Assembly: GCA_965263365.1 (NCBI GenBank) | Contig: OZ253672.1 | Span: 1 to 64,000 of the forward strand | Origin: CANMUM01 sp965263365 | GTDB lineage: Bacteria > Pseudomonadota > Alphaproteobacteria > Rhodobacterales > Rhodobacteraceae | Direction of reading: 5' to 3' | Length of the DNA stretch: 64,000 bases | In this document: one piece after another, positions 43,928-53,660 of the stretch | Position numbering within the stretch: the stretch's first letter is position 1 | Layout of the letters: every line of letters starts with the position of its first letter | The notes under the pieces: model-generated | What the model was told of the DNA's origin: nothing | Database searches by the model: none | What the model saw: only the letters and a program-made list of their open reading frames with translations | Position numbers and translations under genes: made by a program

Positions 43928-45526
43928 ATGACTGAAACGATAACAATTCAACAGCCGGAGAATATGCCGGCTGTTGTGATCCCAGAAACAAGTCGCAAGT
44001 TAGAATTAAGCGGTATTTCAAAATCTTTTGGCCCAGTTAAAGCGAACCAAAATATTTCGCTTGTCGTAGAGCTTGCAAAAATTCATGGAATTGTTGGTGA
44101 GAACGGTGCCGGGAAATCGACATTGATGTCCATATTATTTGGTTTTTATGCGGCGGACAAAGGCAGTGTAAAGATTGATAATGAGCTCGTGACAATCAAA
44201 AATCCGCAAGATGCTATCGCGCGTGGAATTGGCATGGTTCATCAGCACTTCATGCTAGTGAATACCTTTAGCGTTTTGGACAACATAATCTTGGGCGTTG
44301 AAAAAACTTTTTTGCTTAGAGAAACACGGCGACAAGCGCGATTGAAAATTGACCAAATCGCCAGAGAATATGAGATGGAAGTTGATTTGGACGCAATCGT
44401 TGGAGACCTGTCAGTAGGTTTGCAGCAACGTGTTGAAATACTAAAAGCCCTATATCGTGATGCTGATCTCCTCATTCTCGACGAACCGACCGGTGTTTTG
44501 ACACCGAGCGAGGCGGACCATTTATTTCGTATTTTAAATCAATTACGCGCGCAAGGTAAGACCATTATCATCATCACACATAAGTTGCGTGAGATTATGG
44601 CGATCACCGATACCGTAAGTGTAATGCGTCGTGGGCAAATGTCTGATTCTATTTTTACGAAGGACACTAATCCGAAAGAACTTGCGCGGTTGATGGTCGG
44701 TCGCGATGTGAATTTGGAAGTCAATAAGGCACCTGCAAGCGTTGGAGAAACAGTTTTAAGTGTCAAGAATTTAAATTACGTGAATGATGACGGCATTCGC
44801 AAACTGAATGATATAAGCTTTAATATTCGATCCGGAGAAATATTGGGCGTTGCCGGAGTTGCGGGGAATGGTCAAACCGAGCTTTTGGAAATTCTTGCTG
44901 GGATGCGACCTGCAAGCTCCGGAAACGTGAATTATCAGAGTCATTCACTCGACATATCGAGAAAGGCTAATCCAGGGCAGCGGCGAACGCGGGGGATTGC
45001 GCATATTCCCGAAGATCGCCATCGGCGTGGCTTGATTAAGCCATTTACGACTTGGGAAAATACCGCTTTCGGATACCACAATTTTGGAAAGAATTCAAAA
45101 TCTTGGGGAATGGCCAATCAGGCATTCATGAAAGAAGATGCGAAAGACAAAATGGAACGATTTGATATTCGTCCCCGAAATATCGAATTGAAAGCCGCGA
45201 ATTTTTCGGGAGGCAACCAACAAAAAATCGTTGTCGCTCGGGAGATTGATCAGTCTCCGAAACTGATGTTGATTGGTCAGCCGACACGCGGGGTTGATAT
45301 TGGTGCGATCGAGTATATTCATCAGCAAATTATACGTATGCGCGACGAAGGTGCAGCCGTTTTGCTGGTCTCTGTGGAGCTTGATGAAATATTATCTTTA
45401 TCCGATCGTGTGATCGTTCTGCTTGACGGGAACGTGGTCGGAGAGCGGAACGCCAGTGAAACAGATGATCAAGATATAGGCTTACTTATGGCTGGAATAA
45501 ATGAATTGGGGGCCGATAATGGATGA
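43928..45526 (+). CDS. Nucleoside ABC importer, fused ATPase
   Basis: A 532-residue protein with two ABC ATPase domains. The first is canonical: GENGAGKST, LSVGLQQRVEI and LLILDEPTGVLTPSE. The second is degenerate at Walker A (GVAGNGQTE) and Walker B (LMLIGQPTRGVD) but has a perfect signature FSGGNQQKIVVARE; this asymmetry is normal for the sugar/nucleoside class. It powers the importer. It overlaps the first permease gene. Confidence 0.94.
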   Translation: MTETITIQQPENMPAVVIPETSRKLELSGISKSFGPVKANQNISLVVELAKIHGIVGENGAGKSTLMSILFGFYAADKGSVKIDNELVTIKNPQDAIARGIGMVHQHFMLVNTFSVLDNIILGVEKTFLLRETRRQARLKIDQIAREYEMEVDLDAIVGDLSVGLQQRVEILKALYRDADLLILDEPTGVLTPSEADHLFRILNQLRAQGKTIIIITHKLREIMAITDTVSVMRRGQMSDSIFTKDTNPKELARLMVGRDVNLEVNKAPASVGETVLSVKNLNYVNDDGIRKLNDISFNIRSGEILGVAGVAGNGQTELLEILAGMRPASSGNVNYQSHSLDISRKANPGQRRTRGIAHIPEDRHRRGLIKPFTTWENTAFGYHNFGKNSKSWGMANQAFMKEDAKDKMERFDIRPRNIELKAANFSGGNQQKIVVAREIDQSPKLMLIGQPTRGVDIGAIEYIHQQIIRMRDEGAAVLLVSVELDEILSLSDRVIVLLDGNVVGERNASETDDQDIGLLMAGINELGADNG

Positions 45527-46622
45527 CAGCTTACCGAAATGGCTTGACGTATTTGTGCTCCCATTGGCGAACCTGTTTCTCGCATTTTTCGTTGCCGGGC
45601 TTTTGGTTTTAACGGTTGGCGTCAATCCATTTGCCGTCATTCAGGTGATGATTGATGGTGCTATATTTGACGCCCGAGGTATTGGTTATACACTTTTTTA
45701 TACGACGACGTATATTTTTACGGGGCTTTGCGTTGCGGTCGCTTTTCATGCAGCTCTATTTAATATTGGTGGAGAAGGGCAGGCGCTGGTGGCGGGAATT
45801 GGTGTCGCGCTTGCTGCGCTCACATTTGATCAAACACACTGGCTGATTTCTTTACCAATAGCCGTTATATTGTCGATGGTGTTTGGTGCTGCTTGGGCGT
45901 TTATTCCGGCGTATCTCCAAGCAAAACGCGGTTCTCATATTGTGATCACGACAATTATGATGAATTTTATCGCAGCCGCTGTGGTCGGTTATGTGGTCAT
46001 TTATGTTTTGCGAGATAATGTTGCGGGCGCAAATGAAACTAGGCGCTTCTTGGAAGGCGCTCATATACCGCGTGCCTCAGATTTATTAGCTATTTTTGGA
46101 ATTGAATATTCGAAGTCGGTTCCGCTGAATATTACGTTTCTAATGGCTTTATTTGTCGCCTACCTAACATATCTTTTGATTTGGAAAACACGATTTGGAT
46201 ATGAAATGCGTGCTTTCGGTTTATCAGCGACGGCTGCGGAGTACGCAGGGATATCACCTGTAAGGGTGATTGTTATCGCTATGCTTATTTCGGGCGCGCT
46301 CGCGGGACTAATGGCGAATAATGCGGTTCTTGGCGAACAAGTTAAACTCGGATTAAACCCAGTAAATGGTGCAGGGTTTATTGGAATTGCAGTCGCGTTA
46401 ATGGGGCGGAACCATCCTTTTGGAATTATACTTGCAAGTTTTTTGTTCGGTTTTTTAGTGCAAGGTGGTGCAGAGCTTTCATTTGAGTATCCAGCGGTAT
46501 CGCGTGATTTAGTCGTTGTTATTCAAGGGTTGGTGATTTTATTTGTAGGCGCCTTGGACAATATGTTGCGCATTCCACTAACGCAGTGGTGGATCACGCG
46601 AAAACGGCAGGAGGTTCTTTAA
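45519..46622 (+). CDS. Nucleoside ABC importer, permease 1
   Basis: About 367 residues of the BPD_transp_2 (RbsC-like) permease family, with eight to ten hydrophobic segments. FNIGGEGQALVAGIG near the N-terminal third and GLNPVNGAGFIGIAVALMGRNHP near the C-terminal third are the coupling and family motifs. I take the ATG at 45519 after GGGGG; the frame extends to 45501 inside the ATPase gene. It overlaps both neighbours. Confidence 0.92.
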   Translation: MDDSLPKWLDVFVLPLANLFLAFFVAGLLVLTVGVNPFAVIQVMIDGAIFDARGIGYTLFYTTTYIFTGLCVAVAFHAALFNIGGEGQALVAGIGVALAALTFDQTHWLISLPIAVILSMVFGAAWAFIPAYLQAKRGSHIVITTIMMNFIAAAVVGYVVIYVLRDNVAGANETRRFLEGAHIPRASDLLAIFGIEYSKSVPLNITFLMALFVAYLTYLLIWKTRFGYEMRAFGLSATAAEYAGISPVRVIVIAMLISGALAGLMANNAVLGEQVKLGLNPVNGAGFIGIAVALMGRNHPFGIILASFLFGFLVQGGAELSFEYPAVSRDLVVVIQGLVILFVGALDNMLRIPLTQWWITRKRQEVL

Positions 46623-47599
46623 TGGAATTGTTTGAAGTTTTATTAAATCCCGCACTCATCAAATCAACTCTAACTTTTGCGACACCGTTATTATTTGCGT
46701 GTCTTGCTGGACTTTTTTCGGAGCGTGCTGGCGTTGTGGATATTGGTTTGGAAGGCAAATTGCTGGTTTCGGCGTTCTTCTCTGCGGTTGTTGCTTATCA
46801 GACGCAAAATGCATGGATGGGCATGATGGCCGGCGTTTTTTCTTCTATTGTGTTTTCATTATTGCACGGTTTTGCATCGATCACATTGCATGGCAATCAG
46901 TTGATATCAGGCGTTGCAATTAATTTCTTGGCGCTTGGTTTAACTGGATTTTGGGGGCAAGCCCTTTACCGGCAAGGCGGCAATACGCCTGCGCTTTCTG
47001 GCGATGCGCGGTTCGGTCCGCTTGAGTTACCTTTTGTTGAAGTTGTGAGCAACTGGCCAATTATAGGGAGCATTTACGGCAAGATTTTATCTGGTCACGC
47101 GATTTGGGTTTATATCGCGTTTTTGAGCGTCCCGATTGTCGCTTGGGTAATCTATAAAACGCGGTTTGGCTTGCGGCTGCTTGCAGTCGGTGAAGAGCCA
47201 ATGGCGGTCGACACAGCAGGTATTTCGGTTGCTAAATTACGATTTAGAGCCTTAATAATCGCAGGCTTTCTCGTCGGGCTGGGAGGCGTGTTTTTATCCA
47301 ATGGTTGGCTTGCAGGATTTGGTCCTAAGATGTCATCTGAGAGAGGTTACATGGCATTAGCCGCTCTGATTTTTGCAAAATGGCGTCCATGGCAAGCGAT
47401 GTGTTCGTGTCTGTTATTTGGATATTTCCAGGCCTTTGGAATTCGCTATCAAACCTATGAATTTCCGGTCGTTGGAGTTGTCCCGTCTCAATTTATGAAC
47501 GCACTCCCTTATATATTGACGATTATTGTTCTTGGTGGACTAATCGGAAAAGCAATCGCACCCAAAGCAATTGGTGTGCCCTATATGAAGGAGCATTGA
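46622..47599 (+). CDS. Nucleoside ABC importer, permease 2
   Basis: About 325 residues, the second RbsC-like permease. Motifs VVDIGLEGKLLVSAF and AGFGPKMSSERGYMALAALIFAKWRP are typical of the second subunit in BMP-type importers. AGGAGG precedes the ATG, which overlaps the stop of permease 1 (TAATG). Its stop is directly followed by the phosphorylase start. Confidence 0.92.
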   Translation: MELFEVLLNPALIKSTLTFATPLLFACLAGLFSERAGVVDIGLEGKLLVSAFFSAVVAYQTQNAWMGMMAGVFSSIVFSLLHGFASITLHGNQLISGVAINFLALGLTGFWGQALYRQGGNTPALSGDARFGPLELPFVEVVSNWPIIGSIYGKILSGHAIWVYIAFLSVPIVAWVIYKTRFGLRLLAVGEEPMAVDTAGISVAKLRFRALIIAGFLVGLGGVFLSNGWLAGFGPKMSSERGYMALAALIFAKWRPWQAMCSCLLFGYFQAFGIRYQTYEFPVVGVVPSQFMNALPYILTIIVLGGLIGKAIAPKAIGVPYMKEH

Positions 47600-47600
47600 T

Positions 47601-48395
47601 TTGACGAACGAGGAAATCCTACTCAAACGATATGGTGATACAAAAATTGATCTGGCGATCGTATTGGGATCTGGTTTGGCGGGTCTAATAAATTCACTGG
47701 CAGCGATGGAAACACGCTTTTCAGAGCTTGATGGTTTTCCTCACGGAGGCGTCTCTGGACACAATCCCATACTAAAAATTGGCGAGCTTGAAGGTAGGCG
47801 AGTTGCCATATTAGGCGGCCGTCAGCACTACTATGAACAAGGTCGGGCGGATGCGATGCGTGAGCCAATCCGAACGCTTCAAGCTTTGGGTGTTAAACGT
47901 CTTCTCTTAACAAATGCTGCTGGCTCTTTAGATGAGAATATGACGCCTGGATCAATAATGTTGTTAAATGATCATATTAATATGTCTGGAACGAATCCAT
48001 TGATTGGCGAGGCAAGTGATGCGCGCTTTGTACCGCTCACTCAGGCATATGACTTAAAAATGCGTCAAGACTTTCAGAACGCGGCAAAAGAAGCGCAAGA
48101 AATTCTGCATGAAGGTGTTTATGTTTGGTGGTCTGGGCCGAGCTTTGAAACACCAGCAGAAATTAGAATGCTGAGAATGATAGGTGGGAATGCAGTTGGA
48201 ATGTCGACTGTACCAGAAGTTATTTTGTCTCGATTCTATGGGCTTGATGTTGCCGCAATTTCAGTTGTCACAAATATGGCTGCTGGAATGAGTGATGAAA
48301 ATATTTCTCATGAGCACACAAAAGAAATGGCTCCCACCGGTGCAAAAAGACTAGAGAGGGTTTTACGTAAATATCTCCGTGCACTTGACGCATAA
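47601..48395 (+). CDS. Purine nucleoside phosphorylase
   Basis: A 264-residue trimeric-type PNP. LAIVLGSGLAGL, the phosphate-binding GGRQHYYE and LLTNAAGSLDENMTPGSIMLLNDHIN are clear. WSGPSFETPAEIRMLR and GMSTVPEVILSRFYG complete the nucleoside site. It splits imported purine nucleosides into base and ribose-1-phosphate, matching its place at the end of the importer operon. The TTG start is 2 bp after permease 2, with AAGGAG upstream. Confidence 0.94.
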   Translation: MTNEEILLKRYGDTKIDLAIVLGSGLAGLINSLAAMETRFSELDGFPHGGVSGHNPILKIGELEGRRVAILGGRQHYYEQGRADAMREPIRTLQALGVKRLLLTNAAGSLDENMTPGSIMLLNDHINMSGTNPLIGEASDARFVPLTQAYDLKMRQDFQNAAKEAQEILHEGVYVWWSGPSFETPAEIRMLRMIGGNAVGMSTVPEVILSRFYGLDVAAISVVTNMAAGMSDENISHEHTKEMAPTGAKRLERVLRKYLRALDA

Positions 48396-48413
48396 GATTT
48401 ACGCGCGTAAATC
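48396..48413. repeat. 18-bp perfect palindrome
   Basis: GATTTACGCGCGTAAATC is perfectly self-complementary. It starts on the base after the phosphorylase stop and ends 24 bases before the TauE/SafE gene. There is no T-run, so an operator is more likely than a terminator. Confidence 0.7.
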
Positions 48414-48437
48414 GGTTGCAATTTTTCGAGAATCTCA

Positions 48438-49334
48438 ATGAGCATCTACCTCCCGATCGCCCAAGTATCTGTTGATCTTTATGTTTTGATCGGCCTCGGC
48501 TTTGGGGTGGGCCTCTTGTCAGGAATGTTTGGAATTGGCGGAGGATTTGTTGTGACGCCAATTTTATTTTTTCTCGGTATTCCGCCCAGTGTTGCTGTCG
48601 CTTCACAATCAAGTCAGGTTGTGGGGACTTCTACATCAAGCGCGATGCTTCATTTTCAGCGCCGAACAATTGACTATAAGATGGGCTTAATCTTGCTTGG
48701 TGGGGGATTGGTTGGATCCAGCATTGGTGTCCAGATTTTTAGTTGGATGCAATCACTCGGACAAATCGAGGTATTTGTGACGTTCCTATATATCATCTTT
48801 CTGAGTATGATTGGAATATTGATGCTCTATGAAACGGTTCGGGCGCTTTCGAAGAAGAGCTCAAAGGGAAAGCTTCATAAACACTATTCGTTTCATCATT
48901 TGCCTTTCAAAATGAGATTTCCCGCGTCTAGGCTTTATATCAGTATTATTCCTCCACTATTTATTGGGGCTTTTGTCGGTGCATTGGCGGCCATTATGGG
49001 TGTTGGTGGTGGCTTTATATTGGTGCCGGCAATGATCTACCTTCTCGGCATGCCGACCAAAACCGTAATCGGAACATCAATGTTTCAAATTATTTTTGTC
49101 AGTGCATTTGCGACAATCATGCACGCGGTTTCAACGCAGGCAGTTGATATTTTGTTGGCTTTAATTTTGACGATAGCGTCAATTCCCGGTGCTCAAATTG
49201 GCGCGAATTTAGCTTTTCGAATTCCCGCAGTTGGTTTGAGATTTGGATTCGCGCTTGTTATTTTAGTTATCGTGATTAGACTCTTTTTGAGTATGACCTT
49301 ACCGCCTAACGAATTATATGGGGTCGTCATTTGA
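48438..49334 (+). CDS. TauE/SafE-family sulfite/sulfonate exporter
   Basis: A 298-residue membrane protein with about eight helices. The duplicated motifs GMFGIGGGFVVTPILFFLGIPP and, in the second half, AAIMGVGGGFILVPAMIYLLGMP define the TauE/SafE family. Members export sulfite, sulfoacetate or related organic sulfur anions. Its stop overlaps the start of the TIGR02186 gene, a pairing typical of Alphaproteobacteria. Confidence 0.93.
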   Translation: MSIYLPIAQVSVDLYVLIGLGFGVGLLSGMFGIGGGFVVTPILFFLGIPPSVAVASQSSQVVGTSTSSAMLHFQRRTIDYKMGLILLGGGLVGSSIGVQIFSWMQSLGQIEVFVTFLYIIFLSMIGILMLYETVRALSKKSSKGKLHKHYSFHHLPFKMRFPASRLYISIIPPLFIGAFVGALAAIMGVGGGFILVPAMIYLLGMPTKTVIGTSMFQIIFVSAFATIMHAVSTQAVDILLALILTIASIPGAQIGANLAFRIPAVGLRFGFALVILVIVIRLFLSMTLPPNELYGVVI

Positions 49335-50071
49335 GGTATTTTTTTGCATTTGTGATTTTTCTATTTGTGAGTAGCTCTTTTGCGCAGCAGCGTATTGTAT
49401 CGGGTCAATCCGAGGAAGATATCGCGTTGAATGTTAATTTCAATGGCAAAGAAATTCTTGTATACGGAGCAATAGACGGTTCTAGCAATGACGATTTTGA
49501 TATTGCAATTACAGTAACGGGTCCCAACCAAGACGCATATGTCTATAAAAAAGAACGCAAAAATGTTTTTTGGCTGCCTTCTCAAGAATTATACCTGCCT
49601 GAGGTGCCGTCTTATTATGCTGTAATTTCGTCGGCACCGCTCGCCCAAATTGTCGAAGATCGTGCGCGCGGGCTTTATAAAATTGGGTTTCGAGAAAGCT
49701 TGCGCTATGAAGGCGATCTTAAAACCTATCGAAGTTATATTGAGGGGCTTGTACGCTATAAACGTAATTTCGAACAGTATTTTGTTGATGAAAAAGGAGT
49801 TGTGATCAAAGATGATATTCTCTTTTCTGGGCGTGTTCCCTTGGCGGCGAATATTACAGAGGGGCGTTATGATTTGTCGATTTACTTGCTTCAAAATAAA
49901 GAAGTCGTTGAATTAAATTTTTCGACGATTGATGTTTATACGACTGGAATTGATGGATTTTTATTTAACCTCTCAAAAAGCAACGGTTTTTTGTATGGAC
50001 TTCTTTCTGTGTTTGTTGCGTTGTTCGCGTCGCTTGTTACCGCGCGTTTTACGAGCTTATTCTGGCGTTAG
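49331..50071 (+). CDS. TIGR02186-family envelope protein
   Basis: A 246-residue protein. The signal peptide (RYFFAFVIFLFVSSSFAQQ) is followed by a beta-rich periplasmic region (VYGAIDGSSNDDFDIAITVTGP, FWLPSQELYLPEVPSYYAVISS) and one C-terminal transmembrane helix. It matches the alphaproteobacterial TIGR02186 family, found next to TauE/SafE exporters; function unknown. The TTG start overlaps the upstream stop. Its 3' end overlaps the convergent helicase gene by 15 bp. Confidence 0.85.
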   Translation: MRYFFAFVIFLFVSSSFAQQRIVSGQSEEDIALNVNFNGKEILVYGAIDGSSNDDFDIAITVTGPNQDAYVYKKERKNVFWLPSQELYLPEVPSYYAVISSAPLAQIVEDRARGLYKIGFRESLRYEGDLKTYRSYIEGLVRYKRNFEQYFVDEKGVVIKDDILFSGRVPLAANITEGRYDLSIYLLQNKEVVELNFSTIDVYTTGIDGFLFNLSKSNGFLYGLLSVFVALFASLVTARFTSLFWR

Positions 50072-51523
50072 TTTTAATTCAAAGGTCTCACGATTCATGT
50101 CGGCGCTAAGTGGCTGGCTAGGTTTTTGCATTCGGTAGTCTGTGATCCAAAAAATTCGTTCTTCGGCACGCGTTAGTGCCACATATAACAAGCGCTTCCA
50201 AAGTGAAACTCCTGCTTCTTCACGACCTGTGCGCGCAGCGGCCGCGATATCAGGTGCAAAAATTTGAACTTCTGGCCATTGAGATCCTTGCGCTTTATGT
50301 ATTGTAGACGCCGCGCCGTGTACGAATACGGCACCCATACGTGCTGCAGAAATGAGCTCGGGTTCTTCTTGATCAGGGCTCTCAATTTGTATGATTGATG
50401 CGACCGAAATATGTGGTTCGCTGCTTCCAATCACATGGATGCGTGCAAAACCTGCGCGCTTTCCTTCTCCTAAGAAGGTAATCGCCGCACCTTTGATAAG
50501 GCCGCGAGCTTCAAGATCGACGCGTTTTGCGCGGTGTTTTAAGGGCAGTTCTAACCCATCACAAATGAGTGGCTCGCCTGTTCGCAATTGTCCGTCCTGA
50601 ATATCATATGCGCGCCGAAAACCCTGTATAAGTCTTTTACGCGTTGCATTGCGCCAAACCAATACGGGGGCTTTGGCCATTTGATCCGTATTGACTTTAG
50701 GGCTGACTGAAATTCGATCATCTCGTTGTGATATTTGCTTCAAGTGGGATTCAAACTCAGTGAAATCTAAGTTCGGGTCTGATAGCATATGTGCGAGATC
50801 CAAAATTGGATTATCATTGGACTGTCTATGGATGCGTGAAAGATTGTATTTTTGATTTGTTTCGATTTTATCGAACACCATACCTGTTGATTCGCCGATG
50901 GGCGCAAGTTGTGCAGGGTCACCAAATAAAATCATACGATCAAAAATTTCCTTAAGATCTTCGAACTGTTTTGAATCAATCATTGAGCTTTCATCAATTA
51001 AGCCAATATCAAGCGATTCATCACGTTTTTTCCAGCCTTGAATAAAATCGGAGCCGCGCGCGCCGATTATGGCGAGAGCTGCAGGCACACTTGGTGTCTG
51101 GTCGTAAAATAATTTTGCACGCTCAAGCGCGTCCGGGTTCACAAATTCGCTTTGTGGTGCATTGCCGCCATTTGTCAACCATTCAGCAATGGCTTCGTAT
51201 TCAGGATGATAAATCGGGCGATAAATTATGCGATGAAGCGTTGTTGCAGGAACACCTCGCCGCCTGAGGACTGCACTGGCTTTGTTTGTTGGTGTGAGAA
51301 TCGCGAGTGTCGGTTCTTGAGCTTTTGATTTTCTCTCGAAGTCGGGTTCGATTATTCGGTAACCCTCCGACTTCGCGTGTTGGTATAGATCTGACAAAAG
51401 TTGCGTTTTGCCCGATCCGGCCTTGCCTGCGACCCCACAAATGCCTTGTCCACCGCGTATAAAATTTATGAGATGATCATATGCACGTTTTTGATCAGCA
51501 GAATATTGAATAACTTGTGTCAC
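50057..51523 (-). CDS. Superfamily 1 (Dda/RecD-like) DNA helicase
   Basis: A 488-residue SF1B-type helicase. Walker A GKAGSGKTQL near residue 39, a motif Ia segment LTPTNKASAVLRRRGV, Walker B GLIDESSMID, motif III FGDPAQLAPIGE, and C-terminal STIHKAQGSQWPEV (motif V) and YVALTRAEERIFWI (motif VI) are all present. The short N-terminus makes it more like T4 Dda than full RecD. Role probably DNA repair or replication restart. The GTG start overlaps the prs stop (GTGA). Confidence 0.9.
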   Translation of the reverse strand: MTQVIQYSADQKRAYDHLINFIRGGQGICGVAGKAGSGKTQLLSDLYQHAKSEGYRIIEPDFERKSKAQEPTLAILTPTNKASAVLRRRGVPATTLHRIIYRPIYHPEYEAIAEWLTNGGNAPQSEFVNPDALERAKLFYDQTPSVPAALAIIGARGSDFIQGWKKRDESLDIGLIDESSMIDSKQFEDLKEIFDRMILFGDPAQLAPIGESTGMVFDKIETNQKYNLSRIHRQSNDNPILDLAHMLSDPNLDFTEFESHLKQISQRDDRISVSPKVNTDQMAKAPVLVWRNATRKRLIQGFRRAYDIQDGQLRTGEPLICDGLELPLKHRAKRVDLEARGLIKGAAITFLGEGKRAGFARIHVIGSSEPHISVASIIQIESPDQEEPELISAARMGAVFVHGAASTIHKAQGSQWPEVQIFAPDIAAAARTGREEAGVSLWKRLLYVALTRAEERIFWITDYRMQKPSQPLSADMNRETFELKLTPE

Positions 51524-52542
51524 TTCGCGACGAGGGGATAAGTTTGGGCGTAAAGCTGTTCCATATTCCGAGTTTTAAATAGTGAGCTAACGGAAGTCCC
51601 ATTTGCCGTATTAATGATGGCGTTTGCGAACAAGGGTGCAGACGAGACAACGCGAATTTTAGCACATTTCTTTAGATTTGAATCCTGATTGATGCTGTCG
51701 GTGATAACGAGCGAGCTGAGCGAGCTGGCTGTGATACGCTCAAGAGCAGGCCCCGATAGAACACCGTGAGAAATATAAGCATGAACTGAATTTGCACCTT
51801 CTTCGTGAAGTAGGTCGGCGGCTTTGCACAATGTACCAGCTGTATCACATATATCATCAATCAGAATACAGTCCCGACCTTTCACATCGCCGATCACAGT
51901 CATTTCGGCAATTTCACCAGGCGCGGCGCGGCGTTTATCAACAATGGCAAGGTCTGTATCAATACGTTCCACTAGTTCGCGTGCGCGGGCAACGCCACCG
52001 ACATCAGGAGAGACGACCGTTACATTTTTGAGGTCGGGAAAATTAGCCTTAATATCGAGCGCAAAAATGGGTGAAGCGTATAGGTTATCCACAGGTATAT
52101 CAAAGAAGCCTTGAATTTGCGCGGCATGTAAATCCATGGTGAGAATTCGGTCAACACCTGCGATGGTCAAAAGATTCGCGACGAGCTTGGCAGATATTGG
52201 GGTGCGCGCTTTTGTGCGCCGATCCTGACGAGCATATCCGAAATAGGGCATGACAGCAGTGATACGTTTTGATGATGAACGGCGTAGTGAATCAATCATA
52301 ACGAGGAGCTCCATCAAATTATCATTCACAGGCGTGGAAGTTGATTGAATGATAAACATATCTTCATTCCGTACGTTTTCATAAACTTCAACAAAAACTT
52401 CGCCATCATTAAAACGCTCGACACGGGCATCTATGAGTTTATGGTCTGCGTCTAATATTTGATTGGTTATATCTTTGATTGAATTTGCAAGAGGGAGATT
52501 GGCGTTGCCTGCAAATATATATGGGCGCTTTTCTGGAATCAT
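51520..52542 (-). CDS. prs: Ribose-phosphate pyrophosphokinase
   Basis: A 340-residue PRPP synthetase, making PRPP from ribose-5-phosphate and ATP for purine, pyrimidine, histidine and NAD synthesis. Visible: YFGYARQDRRTKARTPISAK, TMDLHAAQIQGFFDIPVDNL, and the PRPP loop LIDDICDTAGTLCKAA. It is about 25 residues longer than E. coli Prs, mainly at the two ends. Co-translated with the helicase. Confidence 0.96.
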   Translation of the reverse strand: MIPEKRPYIFAGNANLPLANSIKDITNQILDADHKLIDARVERFNDGEVFVEVYENVRNEDMFIIQSTSTPVNDNLMELLVMIDSLRRSSSKRITAVMPYFGYARQDRRTKARTPISAKLVANLLTIAGVDRILTMDLHAAQIQGFFDIPVDNLYASPIFALDIKANFPDLKNVTVVSPDVGGVARARELVERIDTDLAIVDKRRAAPGEIAEMTVIGDVKGRDCILIDDICDTAGTLCKAADLLHEEGANSVHAYISHGVLSGPALERITASSLSSLVITDSINQDSNLKKCAKIRVVSSAPLFANAIINTANGTSVSSLFKTRNMEQLYAQTYPLVAK

Positions 52543-52607
52543 GATTATGGCCTGTCGTTGTTTTTTGATGATCTAGCAAATTGATAAGCGCCTTGCGACC
52601 TAAAAAT

Positions 52608-53660
52608 TTACAAAGCGTTAAAATAAGTGATGAATTGTCTAATTTCTTCATCAGTCGTCGCCCACGAAGCGACGAAACGTGCTGTTATTAATTCTTCAGG
52701 ATCGCCGTCTAAGCTCTGGTGATTCGGTGTTAACAAATATTTCGCGCCGGCTTTTTGCAAAGCTTGGTGAATCTTTCTCGGAAAACTTATGAATGCTATA
52801 TTCGCATCAACCGTAAATTCAAAATGAATATTTTCTTTTTGGTTTAATGCGCGGTAAATTTCTTGCATTTGTGAATTGGCGTTTTCAGCCCATTTTTGCC
52901 AATTATTGTTTTTTAAAAGTCCTTGAAAGCTAGCGCCCAAGTAACGTCCTTTGGACAATAAGTGCCCAGCACGTTTGCGTCTTAGTTCAAATTCCCAAGC
53001 GTAATTCGGATCAAAAATGACAACCGCCTCACCAAATAAAAGTCCTGCTTTGGTTCCCCCGAAAACGGCAATATCGACGCCAGCTTTCCAAGTAAGATCC
53101 GCGGCAGAAGCGCCGGTTGAAACAATTGCGTTTGCTAAACGGGCGCCATCTAAGTGGACAGGGAGATTAAATCGCCTTGCAACCTCACAAATTTCTTGCG
53201 TTTCCGAAGCCGTATAAACACTGCCCATCTCAGTTGAATTTGTTAAGGAGATCGGGCCTTTTTGGATATTGTGGACGCCAAGGGATCCTGTTTCTTCGAT
53301 TTGACGTGTAAGATTTTTTGGAATGAGTTTACCGTTTTTTCCCTCACAAGGTACGAGTTTTGCCCCTGAAAAAAATTCGGGGGCGCCGCATTCATCATCA
53401 AATATGTGTGCATTTTTATAGCAGTAAATCGCTTGCCAAGGATCAGCGAGTGTTGCCAGTGCAAGCGCGTTCGCAGCTGTGCCAGTTGAAACAAAGTAAA
53501 CCGCGGCATCTTTGGTCTCAAAAAAATCACGGATTTGCGCGGCAGCATCTTGGCTAAACGGATCGCCTCCATAGCTTGGATATCCATTTGCATTAGCTGT
53601 TGAAATCGCTTGAATTATTTCGTCTGGCGCTCCAACCGAATTGTCTGATGTAAATATCAT
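52608..53660 (-). CDS. ltaE: Low-specificity threonine aldolase
   Basis: A 350-residue PLP enzyme of the beta-eliminating lyase/threonine aldolase family. FTSDNSVGAPDEI at the start, HLDGARLANA with the cofactor-pairing Asp, and FGGTKAGLLFGEAVV with the PLP Lys are clear. It cleaves threonine or allo-threonine to glycine and acetaldehyde. Its ATGA overlaps the YcgN-type gene upstream. Confidence 0.93.
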   Translation of the reverse strand: MIFTSDNSVGAPDEIIQAISTANANGYPSYGGDPFSQDAAAQIRDFFETKDAAVYFVSTGTAANALALATLADPWQAIYCYKNAHIFDDECGAPEFFSGAKLVPCEGKNGKLIPKNLTRQIEETGSLGVHNIQKGPISLTNSTEMGSVYTASETQEICEVARRFNLPVHLDGARLANAIVSTGASAADLTWKAGVDIAVFGGTKAGLLFGEAVVIFDPNYAWEFELRRKRAGHLLSKGRYLGASFQGLLKNNNWQKWAENANSQMQEIYRALNQKENIHFEFTVDANIAFISFPRKIHQALQKAGAKYLLTPNHQSLDGDPEELITARFVASWATTDEEIRQFITYFNAL

